From Flavobacteriaceae bacterium (GTDB lineage: Bacteria; Bacteroidota; Bacteroidia; Flavobacteriales; Flavobacteriaceae), in the NCBI GenBank assembly GCA_029243165.1, contig JAQWSN010000005.1, positions 124,001 through 188,000 of the forward strand: a DNA stretch of 64,000 nucleotides, written 5' to 3'. Position numbers and translations under genes: made by a program. Position 1 is the stretch's first letter; every line of letters starts with the position of its first letter. The notes beneath the pieces are model-generated. The model had not been told where the DNA came from, ran no database searches, and was given only the letters and a program-made list of their open reading frames with translations. Of this stretch, positions 25,857 to 34,332 are shown piece after piece.

Positions 25857-26474
25857 ATGCATCATTTTGAAAAGCAAGACCTTGAAAGCTTGTCAAAAAT
25901 TTACCGCTTAAATTTAATCAATAGTGTTACAGGTTATAAATCTGCACATTTAGTGGGTACTGTTTCCGCATCTGGAAATGAGAATTTAGCTGTTTTTAGT
26001 TCTATCATCCACCTGGGCAGTAATCCTGCTTTGATTGGATTCATTTTACGTCCTACAACAGTTCCAAGACATTCTCATGCCAATATGAAATCCACTGGCG
26101 TATTTACCCTGAATGCCATCACCAAATCTGAAATTAAAGACGCACACCACACCTCGGCAAAGTATCCTGAAGATATTTCTGAATTTGATCAAACGAATCT
26201 GAAATCTGAAAAAAAAGCAAACTGGGTTGCACCTTATGTTAAAGGCGCACCCATACAGATCGGTTGTAGTTATGTAAATGAATATCCCATAGTAGAAAAT
26301 GATACCATTTTAATCATTGGAAAAATGGAGCATATTTACATTGAAGATACGTTACTTGGAAAAGATGGTTGGGTTCAGTTAGACCGAGGCGAAATTGTCA
26401 CTATCAACGGTTTAGATGGCTATGCACTTCCTACACTTTTAGAACGATTTGAATATGCCAGACCAAAAAAATAA
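25857..26474 (+). CDS. Flavin reductase family protein (FMN-binding split barrel)
   Basis: A 205-residue flavoprotein of the flavin-reductase-like family, known for binding FMN and using NAD(P)H. The core phrase NLAVFSSIIHLGSNPALIGFILRP, followed by RHSHANMKSTGVFTLN, is characteristic of a branch common in Bacteroidota. The substrate is unknown. A near-consensus -7 box (TATCTTTA, 25839-25846) lies ten bases upstream. The next gene's ATG is inside its last 20 bases, so the two are probably translated together. Confidence 0.85.
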   Translation: MHHFEKQDLESLSKIYRLNLINSVTGYKSAHLVGTVSASGNENLAVFSSIIHLGSNPALIGFILRPTTVPRHSHANMKSTGVFTLNAITKSEIKDAHHTSAKYPEDISEFDQTNLKSEKKANWVAPYVKGAPIQIGCSYVNEYPIVENDTILIIGKMEHIYIEDTLLGKDGWVQLDRGEIVTINGLDGYALPTLLERFEYARPKK

Positions 26475-27144
26475 GAAACTTCTCACTTCGGATGGAGTAA
26501 ACGAAGACTGGTTTTCATATGCCACAGAACACAGTGAAAAAATTCCACAAATACTACTTGAACTAGAAAAAGAGACCCATCAAAAAGTACTCCAACCGAG
26601 AATGATAAGTGGTCGGCTTCAGGGTCGTTTTTTAAGTTTTATGTCTCATTTAATTCAACCCAATACCGTAGTAGAAATTGGAAGCTACACAGGATACGCA
26701 ACTTTAAGTTTAGCGGAAGGCATACCCGAGGGAGGAACAATTCATACCATTGACAGTAATGAAGAATTAGTTACTATTCAAGAACGCTTTTTTAAAAAAA
26801 GTGAAAATGCCAAAAAAATCCAAAGACATCTGGGTAAAGCCCTAGACGTACTGCCCAAAATTGATGGCCCTTATGATTTGGTTTTTATTGATGCAGATAA
26901 AGAAAATTACAATGCTTACTTTGAAGCTGTCATTCCAAAAATGCGTAAAAATGGACTCATTATTTCCGATAATGTAATGTGGAGTGGCAAAGTCCTCAGT
27001 CAAGCTAACCCTATGGACGCCGCTACCCAAGCACTGAAAGAATACAATAAAAAGATCAGGAGTGATACTCGAGTTCAAACTATTTTACTCCCTTTTAGAG
27101 ACGGTCTTAGTTTTTGTCGTGTGATTAAAGGTCTCGACGAATAG
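26455..27144 (+). CDS. Class I SAM-dependent O-methyltransferase
   Basis: About 229 residues, with the fold of the caffeoyl-CoA O-methyltransferase/TrmR group. SAM motif I is VVEIGSYTGYATLSLAEG, followed by HTIDSNEE, the metal/SAM region YDLVFIDADKENYNAYFE, and LIISDNVMWSGKV. The ATG at 26455 is preferred over the in-frame TTG two codons earlier. Relatives methylate small catechols or tRNA wobble uridine (TrmR); the sequence does not decide which. It overlaps the flavin reductase gene and, at its end, the convergent tatA-type gene by 20 bases. Confidence 0.87.
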   Translation: MPDQKNKKLLTSDGVNEDWFSYATEHSEKIPQILLELEKETHQKVLQPRMISGRLQGRFLSFMSHLIQPNTVVEIGSYTGYATLSLAEGIPEGGTIHTIDSNEELVTIQERFFKKSENAKKIQRHLGKALDVLPKIDGPYDLVFIDADKENYNAYFEAVIPKMRKNGLIISDNVMWSGKVLSQANPMDAATQALKEYNKKIRSDTRVQTILLPFRDGLSFCRVIKGLDE

Positions 27145-27397
27145 AGTCCTCAAGGTCAGTAAAATCTTTTTTGACCTCATCAACCTCTTTTTTAAATTCA
27201 CTAGTAATCGATTTTGTAGGGTTTTCTACATCAACAGATTTCTGAATTTCACTTTTAATATCATTCGTAGCTTGCCTTACCTGAGTCATTCCTTTTGCCA
27301 ATGTTCTTGCAATGGAAGGGATCTTATCCGCGCCAAAAACAAGTAAAACAATAAAGAACACAAAAACAATTTCAGCTCCACTAATGAATAAAAGCAT
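27125..27397 (-). CDS. Twin-arginine translocase TatA/TatE family subunit
   Basis: A 90-residue protein with one N-terminal transmembrane helix (about residues 6-20), the hinge FGADKIPSIARTLAKGM and a charged amphipathic tail, as in TatA-type proteins that form the channel for folded Tat substrates. TatC is not in this window. The length and the hinge favour TatA over TatB. It stands alone on the minus strand. Confidence 0.88.
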   Translation of the reverse strand: MLLFISGAEIVFVFFIVLLVFGADKIPSIARTLAKGMTQVRQATNDIKSEIQKSVDVENPTKSITSEFKKEVDEVKKDFTDLEDSIRRDL

Positions 27398-27433
27398 GTA
27401 CTAGATTTTAAGCAAATATAGAGGTTTCAAGAA

Positions 27434-27471
27434 AAATACGGTTTAAAATCAAAGGAGATTAAACCGTATTT
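27434..27471 (-). terminator. Intrinsic terminator of the M1 peptidase operon
   Basis: Perfect 13-base inverted repeat (27434-27446 and 27459-27471) with a 12-base loop. On the minus strand the stem runs into TTTTT (complement of 27432-27436). It starts eight bases after the peptidase stop. Confidence 0.85.
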
Positions 27472-27478
27472 AGACATA

Positions 27479-29749
27479 TTAACCTTTAATTTTTTCTTTA
27501 AATTTTTCAAAGTCAGAAGGAGTTTCTTTCTTAGGCCAACTGTTATTGTCGGGGTTGACATCTGCCGTCTCCTGATCAGGATCAACAGTCACTCCAACCA
27601 GTTCTTTATCCGAAGTAATAATCTTCTTAACACTTGCGTCGTTTTTTCTCCAAAGCTGAACTGGATAGGTTACTCGTTCTTTGGAACCGTCAGCATAAGC
27701 ATACTCAACGATGAGTGGCATGACCAATCCTCCTGGTTTTTCAAATTCTATCTCATAAAAATAGGTTGGTATTTTAGCCGTTTCTAAACCTTCCTCTTGC
27801 ATATTTTGTTGCAAAGCTTTAGAATCATTGATCGGATTTTTTCCTAGTACATTTGGATCAAACAATTCACTATCCTCATCAATTTTGTACAACAAATTTG
27901 AAACGTCCTGTGAATTTGATTCTTTTTTGGCCTTCTGATCAGGAGTATCAGAATAGTAGTACCGTTTTACTTTTTTCACTCCAATATCAACAACGTCTGT
28001 GGTGTAAAACCAACCTCTCCAAAACCAATCCAAATCAATTGCTGATGCGTCTTCCATGGTTCTGAAAAAATCCTCAGGTGTTGGATGCTTAAACATCCAA
28101 CGCTGGGCATAGGTTTTAAAAGCATGATCAAAAGCTTCTCTTCCCATAACCGTTTCCCTTAAAATATTTAAAGCAGTAGCTGGTTTAGCATAAGCATTGG
28201 GCCCTAGCTGATAAACATTTTCTGGGTTTGACATGATAGGTGAAATAAAATCTTGATCTCCAGCCATGTAGGAAACAATTTTTTGAGGCTCTCCTCTGCG
28301 TGATGGATACTTAGACAAACCCTTAAGGGCGTCAGGATAGGTAATTCCAAATTCCTGCTCTGTAAGATATTGAACAAAAGTATCCAATCCTTCGTCCATC
28401 CAGCCCCACTGTCGTTCATCAGAATTGACAATCATTGGGAAAAAATTATGTCCAACCTCGTGAATAATTACACTTATCATTCTAAACTTGAGCCTTTCGG
28501 AATATTTTCCGTCTTTATCTGGTCTTCCGTAGTTCCAGCAAATCATTGGGTATTCCATTCCTTGGCGTTTGGCGTGAACAGAAACCGCCTTAGGGTAGGG
28601 ATAATCAAATGTAAATTTGGAGTACGTTTTTAAAGATTGTACAACGGCTTTGGTCGAATATTCCTCCCAAAGTGGATTTCCTTCTTTGGGATACAAAGAA
28701 ACTGCCATCACTTTTTGGTTTTCTAACTGAACCGCTTGACGCTCCCATATGAATTTTCTAGAGGTTGCAAATCCAAAATCACGGACATTTTTAGCGGAAT
28801 ATTTCCACGTACTTTTCTTTTTAGAAAATGACCCTTCTTTTGCTTTAGCTTCTTCTTCAGTGACAATTAACAAGGGACTATCAAAACTTGTTTCAGAAGC
28901 CAAAAACCGATTGTATTCTTTCTTAGTCAATACCTCTTTTGGGTTTTGCAAACTTCCTGTAGCTTCCATTATGTGATCTGAAGGTACCGTAATATTGACA
29001 TCATAATCACCAAATTCAAGGGCAAATTCTCCATTTCCCCAGAACTGATAATTTTGCCAACCCTCTACGTCATTGTACACACATAATCTTGGAAAAAACT
29101 GAGCGATAACATAAGCCTTATTTCCATCTTCTTCAAAAAATTCATAGCCTGAACGTGCTCTATTTACCACATGGTTGTTGATATTGTACCACCATTTAAT
29201 TTTAAAAACATAAGACTCTCCTGGTCCAATAACTTTGGGAAGATCTACCCGCATCATGGTTTGATTTACTTTAAATGGCAGTGCCTTTCCATTTTCATCT
29301 TGCACCCAATCAATATTAAAACCCCCATCAAAAGAATCTTTTACGTAACTCTGAACAAATGCATTGGGGTCAATCGTGGCTGGATTATTCGCTGGATTTT
29401 TCTCTAAAGCGGGAGCATCCTTCTCACGGATGTTTTGATCCAATTGAATCCACAAATAGGGTAATGGATCGGGTGAGTTATTTGTATATGTAATCGTTTC
29501 CTGACCGTAAAGTTTACTTTTTTCATCGTCCAACTCAATGTCCATCACATAATCCACTTTTTGCTGAAAGTATTCAACTCCTGGTGCGCCAGATGCGTTG
29601 TGATATTTGTTAGGATCAGCAAATTGATCGTACAATTGCTTGAATTTATTATTATTAACGTGTCCTTGGGGCGTTTGTGCTTGAAGTAAAAATGAATTGA
29701 GGAATAAAATAAATATTGATATGCCCCATGGGTATTTATTAAGTTTCAT
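27479..29749 (-). CDS. M1 family zinc aminopeptidase-like protein
   Basis: A 756-residue exported metallopeptidase with a signal peptide (residues 1-24, ending LLQAQ). The zinc site HEVGH is followed by the second-site glutamate in WMDEGLDTF, the HEXXH-x18-E gluzincin pattern. The exopeptidase motif GxMEN is replaced by RQGMEYPMICW, as in the Bacteroidota branch, so the substrate preference may differ from classical aminopeptidase N. Part of a three-gene unit with a DUF6702 protein and a carboxypeptidase-regulatory-domain protein. Confidence 0.9.
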   Translation of the reverse strand: MKLNKYPWGISIFILFLNSFLLQAQTPQGHVNNNKFKQLYDQFADPNKYHNASGAPGVEYFQQKVDYVMDIELDDEKSKLYGQETITYTNNSPDPLPYLWIQLDQNIREKDAPALEKNPANNPATIDPNAFVQSYVKDSFDGGFNIDWVQDENGKALPFKVNQTMMRVDLPKVIGPGESYVFKIKWWYNINNHVVNRARSGYEFFEEDGNKAYVIAQFFPRLCVYNDVEGWQNYQFWGNGEFALEFGDYDVNITVPSDHIMEATGSLQNPKEVLTKKEYNRFLASETSFDSPLLIVTEEEAKAKEGSFSKKKSTWKYSAKNVRDFGFATSRKFIWERQAVQLENQKVMAVSLYPKEGNPLWEEYSTKAVVQSLKTYSKFTFDYPYPKAVSVHAKRQGMEYPMICWNYGRPDKDGKYSERLKFRMISVIIHEVGHNFFPMIVNSDERQWGWMDEGLDTFVQYLTEQEFGITYPDALKGLSKYPSRRGEPQKIVSYMAGDQDFISPIMSNPENVYQLGPNAYAKPATALNILRETVMGREAFDHAFKTYAQRWMFKHPTPEDFFRTMEDASAIDLDWFWRGWFYTTDVVDIGVKKVKRYYYSDTPDQKAKKESNSQDVSNLLYKIDEDSELFDPNVLGKNPINDSKALQQNMQEEGLETAKIPTYFYEIEFEKPGGLVMPLIVEYAYADGSKERVTYPVQLWRKNDASVKKIITSDKELVGVTVDPDQETADVNPDNNSWPKKETPSDFEKFKEKIKG

Positions 29750-29807
29750 AATAACAAGATGTTTTTGAGTTTAAATATACATAATTATCTAAATTTTAAA
29801 TTCTAAT

Positions 29808-30314
29808 TCAGGGCTTTAAAATAAGGGCAACTCGTGGCTTATTTTTATGAAGTAAAAAACTTTTTCGCTGATCTGATTTTTTAAAATGAACAATGTTTTG
29901 TTGATCCTCGAATAAATCAAAGAAAAGACCATTAAACAATTCTATTTCGTCTGGAACTTGATCAAGTTTTAGCTCAATGTAACATTTGACAATATCGTTT
30001 TTGTATTCCTTCCCTAAAAAGGTAAAATTTAAGGAATTTCCTTCTGAACTAAAACGAAAAGTTTTTTTAAAATAGTCTGCGATGAGTGCTTTGATTTGGT
30101 CACTATTTGAATCGGGATCCAAACTTAAATCTTCATCACGTTCTCTTAAAACCGATTCAATATCATCAGTGAAAATTTGGGAGGTAATTTCAAATGTTTT
30201 GGACTCCGTTTTAAATTCAATAGTAGTTGTACTTACGTAAAATTTATGTGTTTTAACTGAGGCAACAGAGCTGTTGACCCAAAAAAACAATGAAATCAAA
30301 AGAGTTATTGGCAT
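29808..30314 (-). CDS. DUF6702 family exported protein
   Basis: A 168-residue protein with an N-terminal signal peptide (about residues 1-20) and the family pattern HKFYVSTTTIEFKTESKTFEI, followed by IFTDDIESVLRERDEDLSL. The fold looks all-beta. I recognise the family from its regular position before M1 peptidase genes in flavobacteria; its function is unknown. It begins after a short gap from the regulatory-domain gene and precedes the peptidase by 58 bases. Confidence 0.7.
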   Translation of the reverse strand: MPITLLISLFFWVNSSVASVKTHKFYVSTTTIEFKTESKTFEITSQIFTDDIESVLRERDEDLSLDPDSNSDQIKALIADYFKKTFRFSSEGNSLNFTFLGKEYKNDIVKCYIELKLDQVPDEIELFNGLFFDLFEDQQNIVHFKKSDQRKSFLLHKNKPRVALILKP

Positions 30315-30325
30315 TGGTTGATTTC

Positions 30326-31057
30326 TTATTCTTTAATAATTTCTTTGTAGCTTTTGCTTTCATTGATCAAAAAATCGATGAGTTGAAACTGCTTACTTTG
30401 TTTGAGTAAGGCACTGGTTTTCATCTGAGTATCAATGTATTCTAAAAATCCCGTTATTTGATCTTTTTCCAACTGAAGATCATTTTCAAAGAACGAGGTT
30501 TCAAAAACAAGCGGTAAAACCTGGCTGGGTTTCATTTGCATTCGTTCTTCTTCGGGTTTTGAATTCAATGCTTTTGCAATTAGTTTAGCAATATTGACAA
30601 AATCAATTCCTTGAGTTAAAACACGATCATCTGTTAATTTGTTATTGATTCGAGTGGATTTATCTTGATCGTAGTCAAATCCCTTAAATTCCTCTTCTAC
30701 TAAATCTAAGTACTTTTCTACATCCTCAGTGGTAACAACTACCTCCTTTAGCTCCGTAATATTTTCAACTACATTTACCACCAAACGATTTTTAGCCAAA
30801 ATTTCAGGGGTAATGGTAACGGCTCTAATTTGATACTGAACTGATGAAAAAATAATCTCATCTCCCTCGGCTACTTCAATTTCAAAAGCCCCTTCACTAT
30901 CGGTTATGGTATTGATCTGAGCAGTATTGTTTACCACATTGGCAGCAACAACACTAGTGTTTTTGTAGAACAATCTTCCCTTAATTGGACGTCTTTCCTG
31001 ACCTAAAAGGATTACACTAAAGAATATGCAAACCCACAAAAAAAGAGTATTTTTCAT
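30326..31057 (-). CDS. Carboxypeptidase-like regulatory domain protein
   Basis: A 243-residue exported protein. After a signal peptide (ending LLGQ, residue 20) comes a beta-sandwich of the CarboxypepD_reg type (IKGRLFYKNTSVVAANVVN, TDSEGAFEIEVAEGDEIIFSS, then LKEVVV), the same plug-like module that begins TonB-dependent receptors. No receptor barrel follows; the C-terminal half is helical. First gene of the M1 peptidase unit. A near-consensus box (TATCTTTA, minus strand) lies a few bases upstream of the ATG. Confidence 0.75.
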   Translation of the reverse strand: MKNTLFLWVCIFFSVILLGQERRPIKGRLFYKNTSVVAANVVNNTAQINTITDSEGAFEIEVAEGDEIIFSSVQYQIRAVTITPEILAKNRLVVNVVENITELKEVVVTTEDVEKYLDLVEEEFKGFDYDQDKSTRINNKLTDDRVLTQGIDFVNIAKLIAKALNSKPEEERMQMKPSQVLPLVFETSFFENDLQLEKDQITGFLEYIDTQMKTSALLKQSKQFQLIDFLINESKSYKEIIKE

Positions 31058-31116
31058 TTTCTAAAGATAGTTCTACCAAGTGATATTGATACGCCCTTGA
31101 TGTTAATTTTTTAATA

Positions 31117-31572
31117 ATGAAAATAAAAATAAAAAAAATTCTTGCGCAAGAAGCCTATGAACTTAGACATCCTTTGCTTCGTAAAGGACAGCCATTTGAA
31201 ACGTGTCGCTTGGATAATGACGACCATCCTGAAACCCTTCACATTGGAGCATTCGTTTCTTCACAATTGGTGGGCATACTGAGTGCGTTTCCAAATCCAT
31301 GCCCTGAAAGGAAAGCACAAAATGCATTTCAACTTCGCGCTATGGCAGTACTTCCTGAATTTCAACGAAAAAAAATTGCCACCCAGCTAATTCAAAATAT
31401 TCTTTTAAGAATTAAGCAAAAATCAACTGTTCAAATTATTTGGCTTAATGCGAGAATTAATGCAAATGAGCTATATTTGAATAATGGCTTTAAAAAATTA
31501 GGAACCCCATTCGAAATCAAACCTATTGGTATGCACCAACGTTTTCTAAGAAATATTCCAAATGAATCGTAG
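31117..31572 (+). CDS. GNAT family N-acetyltransferase
   Basis: A 151-residue acetyltransferase of the GNAT fold. The acetyl-CoA motif is in LRAMAVLPEFQRKKIATQLI, with the expected beta-bulge and R/Q-x-x-K/G-like loop, and a late strand IIWLNARINANELYLNNGFKKLG typical of the family's end. The substrate is unknown. The next gene begins inside its last 11 bases, so they form a pair. Confidence 0.85.
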   Translation: MKIKIKKILAQEAYELRHPLLRKGQPFETCRLDNDDHPETLHIGAFVSSQLVGILSAFPNPCPERKAQNAFQLRAMAVLPEFQRKKIATQLIQNILLRIKQKSTVQIIWLNARINANELYLNNGFKKLGTPFEIKPIGMHQRFLRNIPNES

Positions 31573-32290
31573 ACTATTCCTTAATACAACTATGGGGTTT
31601 GCAAGTTTTCCTATTTGGTCTCCATTTAAAAAAAAGGAACCCTATTCAAAAGAGTTGCTTTTAGGTATGAGTAAACTTCCATTATTTAGCGATACCATAC
31701 CTCTAAACCTTGAGGTTGGAGAAGCCTTTATGGAAATGCAAAATGCGGCACTAAAACAAGGTGTTTTTTTAGAGATTGTATCAGGATATCGGTCTTATGA
31801 AAGACAAAAAAGCATTTGGAATCGGAAATACAAATCCAACGAATTAGTTGGCCTATCACCACAAAAAAACATAAAAAAAATTATTGAGTACTCAACACTA
31901 CCCGGTACATCAAGACACCATTGGGGAACAGACGTTGATATTATTGATGGGAGTCAGATTCGAGAGGGTGATGTATTGGTTGAAGAGAAATTTCACGATC
32001 AAGGACCCTATGTAAAGTTGAAAAAATGGATGGATCAACATGCTGAAAAATTTGGCTTTTATCTTCCCTACACACAGAATCCCAAACGAAAAGGATTTTA
32101 TTATGAGCCTTGGCATTACAGCTATGCACCACTTGCCATCCCCATGCTAAATTCCTACTTAAAATTAGATTTGAACAAAGAATTACTAACTTCGGGATTG
32201 GAGGGGAGTAACTATTTGAATGCTCAGTTCCTAGCTAAATACAAAACTGAAAATATTTTAGGCATTGCCAAAATTCTAAAAGAATTTTAA
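31562..32290 (+). CDS. M15 family D-Ala-D-Ala carboxypeptidase (VanY-like)
   Basis: A 242-residue zinc peptidase that trims peptidoglycan stem peptides. Metal ligands are seen in SRHHWGTDVDI (H and D) and EPWHYSY (H), with the upstream SGYRSYERQ arginine motif. The N-terminus MNRRLFLN resembles a twin-arginine signal (RRxFL), and a TatA-type gene lies 4 kb away, so it may be exported folded. The signal lacks a clear cleavage site, so it could stay membrane-tethered. Confidence 0.87.
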   Translation: MNRRLFLNTTMGFASFPIWSPFKKKEPYSKELLLGMSKLPLFSDTIPLNLEVGEAFMEMQNAALKQGVFLEIVSGYRSYERQKSIWNRKYKSNELVGLSPQKNIKKIIEYSTLPGTSRHHWGTDVDIIDGSQIREGDVLVEEKFHDQGPYVKLKKWMDQHAEKFGFYLPYTQNPKRKGFYYEPWHYSYAPLAIPMLNSYLKLDLNKELLTSGLEGSNYLNAQFLAKYKTENILGIAKILKEF

Positions 32291-32325
32291 AAAGTGTATT
32301 TTAGTATTAACCAAATCAAAATACC

Positions 32326-32430
32326 ATGGGAAAAGGCGATAAAAAAACCCGAAGAGGAAAAATCATCAAAGGCAGTAATGGAGTAAGACGCCCAAAAAAA
32401 AAGTCGAAAAAAATAAGCGCTAAAAAATAA
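32326..32430 (+). CDS. Small ribosomal subunit protein bTHX
   Basis: A 34-residue, very basic protein (MGKGDKKTRRGKIIKGSNG, then VRRPKKKSKK) that matches the Bacteroidota form of ribosomal protein THX, a small-subunit peptide first known from Thermus. About half its residues are lysine or arginine and there is no acidic tail. It is short enough to be missed by gene finders. It lies 35 bases after the M15 peptidase gene and its stop directly abuts the yaaA stop. Confidence 0.85.
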   Translation: MGKGDKKTRRGKIIKGSNGVRRPKKKSKKISAKK

Positions 32431-33192
32431 TTACCTTACAAAAACGGGGTTCATCTCATCAACTGTTTCTGTTGAACTGAATGCATATCCCTCTGAAGTA
32501 AAACTATGAATGTCCTCTAGTGTGGATGCATTTTGTTCGATTAAGTGACGAACCATCATGCCACGTGCTTTTTTGGCAAAAAAGGATATTATTTTAAGTT
32601 TACCGTTTTTAAAGTCTTTAAAATGCGGAGTCACAATAGCATTCTTAATCGCTTTTTCATCTATTGCGCTGAAGTACTCTTTACTTGCTAAATTTACAAG
32701 CAGCTCGCCTTCTTTCAACTCCAAATTGAGTTGTTCTGTTAGCTTATTTTTCCAAAACGAATAAAGATTTTTGTGAGCATCTAATTTTAGGGAAGTCCCC
32801 ATTTCCAGACGGTACGGACGAATAACATCCAAAGGTTTTAAAAGACCATACAATCCTGAGAGAATACGAAGTTTTTCTTGAAGTATTTCTATTTGTTTCT
32901 CTGATAGAGAATAAGCATCAAGGCCTGTGTAAACATCTCCGTTAAAAGCAAAAATAGCAGCTCTAGAATTTGTGGAATCAGATGGTGCTTTAAACACCTG
33001 ATTACGATTCCAATTCAATTCTGCCAAAGCTTCAGAAATACTCATAAGCTTGCTTAAATGCTGTGGAGATTTTTCTTTCAGTACAGAATTAATGTAAGAG
33101 GCTTCATTCTCAAAAACAGCTGTTGTTGTGATTTTACTCGGAAGTTCCTTTTTAAATTCTAATGATTTGGCAGGTGAAATTAATAGCTTCAT
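32431..33192 (-). CDS. yaaA: Peroxide stress protein YaaA
   Basis: A 253-residue cytosolic protein of the YaaA (UPF0246) family, which lowers free iron and protects DNA and proteins during peroxide stress in E. coli. Family phrases are MKLLISPAKSLEF, IFAFNGDVYTGLDA, LSGLYGLLKPLDVIRPYRLEMGTSL, LVNLASKEYF and FAKKARGMMVR. The length is normal. It has its own promoter with both boxes visible and lies convergent to the bTHX gene with no gap. Confidence 0.95.
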   Translation of the reverse strand: MKLLISPAKSLEFKKELPSKITTTAVFENEASYINSVLKEKSPQHLSKLMSISEALAELNWNRNQVFKAPSDSTNSRAAIFAFNGDVYTGLDAYSLSEKQIEILQEKLRILSGLYGLLKPLDVIRPYRLEMGTSLKLDAHKNLYSFWKNKLTEQLNLELKEGELLVNLASKEYFSAIDEKAIKNAIVTPHFKDFKNGKLKIISFFAKKARGMMVRHLIEQNASTLEDIHSFTSEGYAFSSTETVDEMNPVFVR

Positions 33193-33229
33193 AATTCAAT
33201 AGCATTAAGTAAAAAACTTATTCTTTTAT

Positions 33230-33260
33230 CAAAAGTAACTGCTTTTATCAGCCTTTGCAA
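33230..33260 (-). promoter_or_regulatory. yaaA promoter with -33 TTG and -7 TACTTTTG
   Basis: On the minus strand TTG (33258-33260) and TACTTTTG (33230-33237) are separated by 20 bases, the spacing expected for Bacteroidota sigma-ABfr promoters. The best-formed promoter in the window. Confidence 0.6.
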
Positions 33261-33288
33261 GAATTCCAAATTAAAGCTTTAAATATTA

Positions 33289-34332
33289 CTATTGCAATTT
33301 CTTATGCTGTGCATATTGACGCCACTTTTGCAAACCAAAATCCAAATCTTGAGGTACGTTAGAATCAAATATTAACTTCTCTCCTGTATCGGGATGAATA
33401 AACCCAAGTGTTTTTGCATGAAGCGCTTGGCGAGGTAAAAGACTAAAACAATTTTCAACAAACTGTTTGTACTTAGTAAAACTTGTCCCTTTTAAAATTT
33501 TATCCCCTCCATATCGAGCATCATTAAACAATGTATGACCAATGTACTTCATATGAGCTCTTATTTGATGAGTTCTACCGGTTTCAAGCTGGCATTCAAC
33601 CAAAGTTACATACCCAAATCGCTCTTTAACCTTGTAGTGAGTAATGGCTTCTTTTCCTTGAGAATTATCTTCAAAAACGGTCATTTGTAATCTGTTTTTA
33701 GGATGCCTCCCAATCGCTCCCTCTATCGTTCCTTCCTCTTGCCCAAAATCACCCCAAACCAAAGCCAAATAGGTCCGCTCGGAAGTTTTGTCAAAGAACT
33801 GTTTTGCCAGATGAGTCATTGCGTATTCTGTTTTTGCAACAACTAAAAGTCCGCTCGTATCTTTATCTATTCGGTGTACTAAACCGGGGCGATTGTTACT
33901 GTTTTTGGGTAGCTGTTGAAAATGATGTAATAAACCATTTAATAGTGTCCCTGAATAATTTCCATGCCCTGGATGAACAACAAGACCCGCTGGCTTATTA
34001 ATTACAACCAAGGTCTCGTCTTCAAAGACAATGTCCAAGTCTAATGCTTCCGGTACTAATAAGTTTTCATAAGGTGGGTGAGCAAAAAGAACTTTTACCT
34101 GATCACCAGCTTTCACTTTGTAATTTGACTTGACCACCTGATCTCCTACAAAAATACTTCCTGCCTTTGCTGCCTGTTGAATTTTATTCCGTGTTACTTT
34201 TTCGATTCGTGACATCAAAAACTTATCAACTCGCAAGGGCGATTGACCTTGATCAGCAGTGAATGAATAATGTTCATAAAGCGAATCTGAGTCAGTAGAC
34301 TCATGATCTGTTGAAAGATTATCTTTTTCCAT
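33289..34332 (-). CDS. RluA/RluD-family 23S rRNA pseudouridine synthase
   Basis: A 347-residue enzyme that isomerises uridine in large-subunit rRNA. It has an N-terminal S4 RNA-binding domain (LRVDKFLMSRIEKVTRNKIQ, about residues 35-90) and the catalytic domain with HRIDKDTSGLLVVAKT (catalytic aspartate) and the motif TGRTHQIRAHM. Length and domains fit RluD, but RluA-type paralogues are hard to separate. Its ATG lies inside the last 14 bases of the PASTA gene, so it is translated from the same message. Confidence 0.92.
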   Translation of the reverse strand: MEKDNLSTDHESTDSDSLYEHYSFTADQGQSPLRVDKFLMSRIEKVTRNKIQQAAKAGSIFVGDQVVKSNYKVKAGDQVKVLFAHPPYENLLVPEALDLDIVFEDETLVVINKPAGLVVHPGHGNYSGTLLNGLLHHFQQLPKNSNNRPGLVHRIDKDTSGLLVVAKTEYAMTHLAKQFFDKTSERTYLALVWGDFGQEEGTIEGAIGRHPKNRLQMTVFEDNSQGKEAITHYKVKERFGYVTLVECQLETGRTHQIRAHMKYIGHTLFNDARYGGDKILKGTSFTKYKQFVENCFSLLPRQALHAKTLGFIHPDTGEKLIFDSNVPQDLDFGLQKWRQYAQHKKLQ

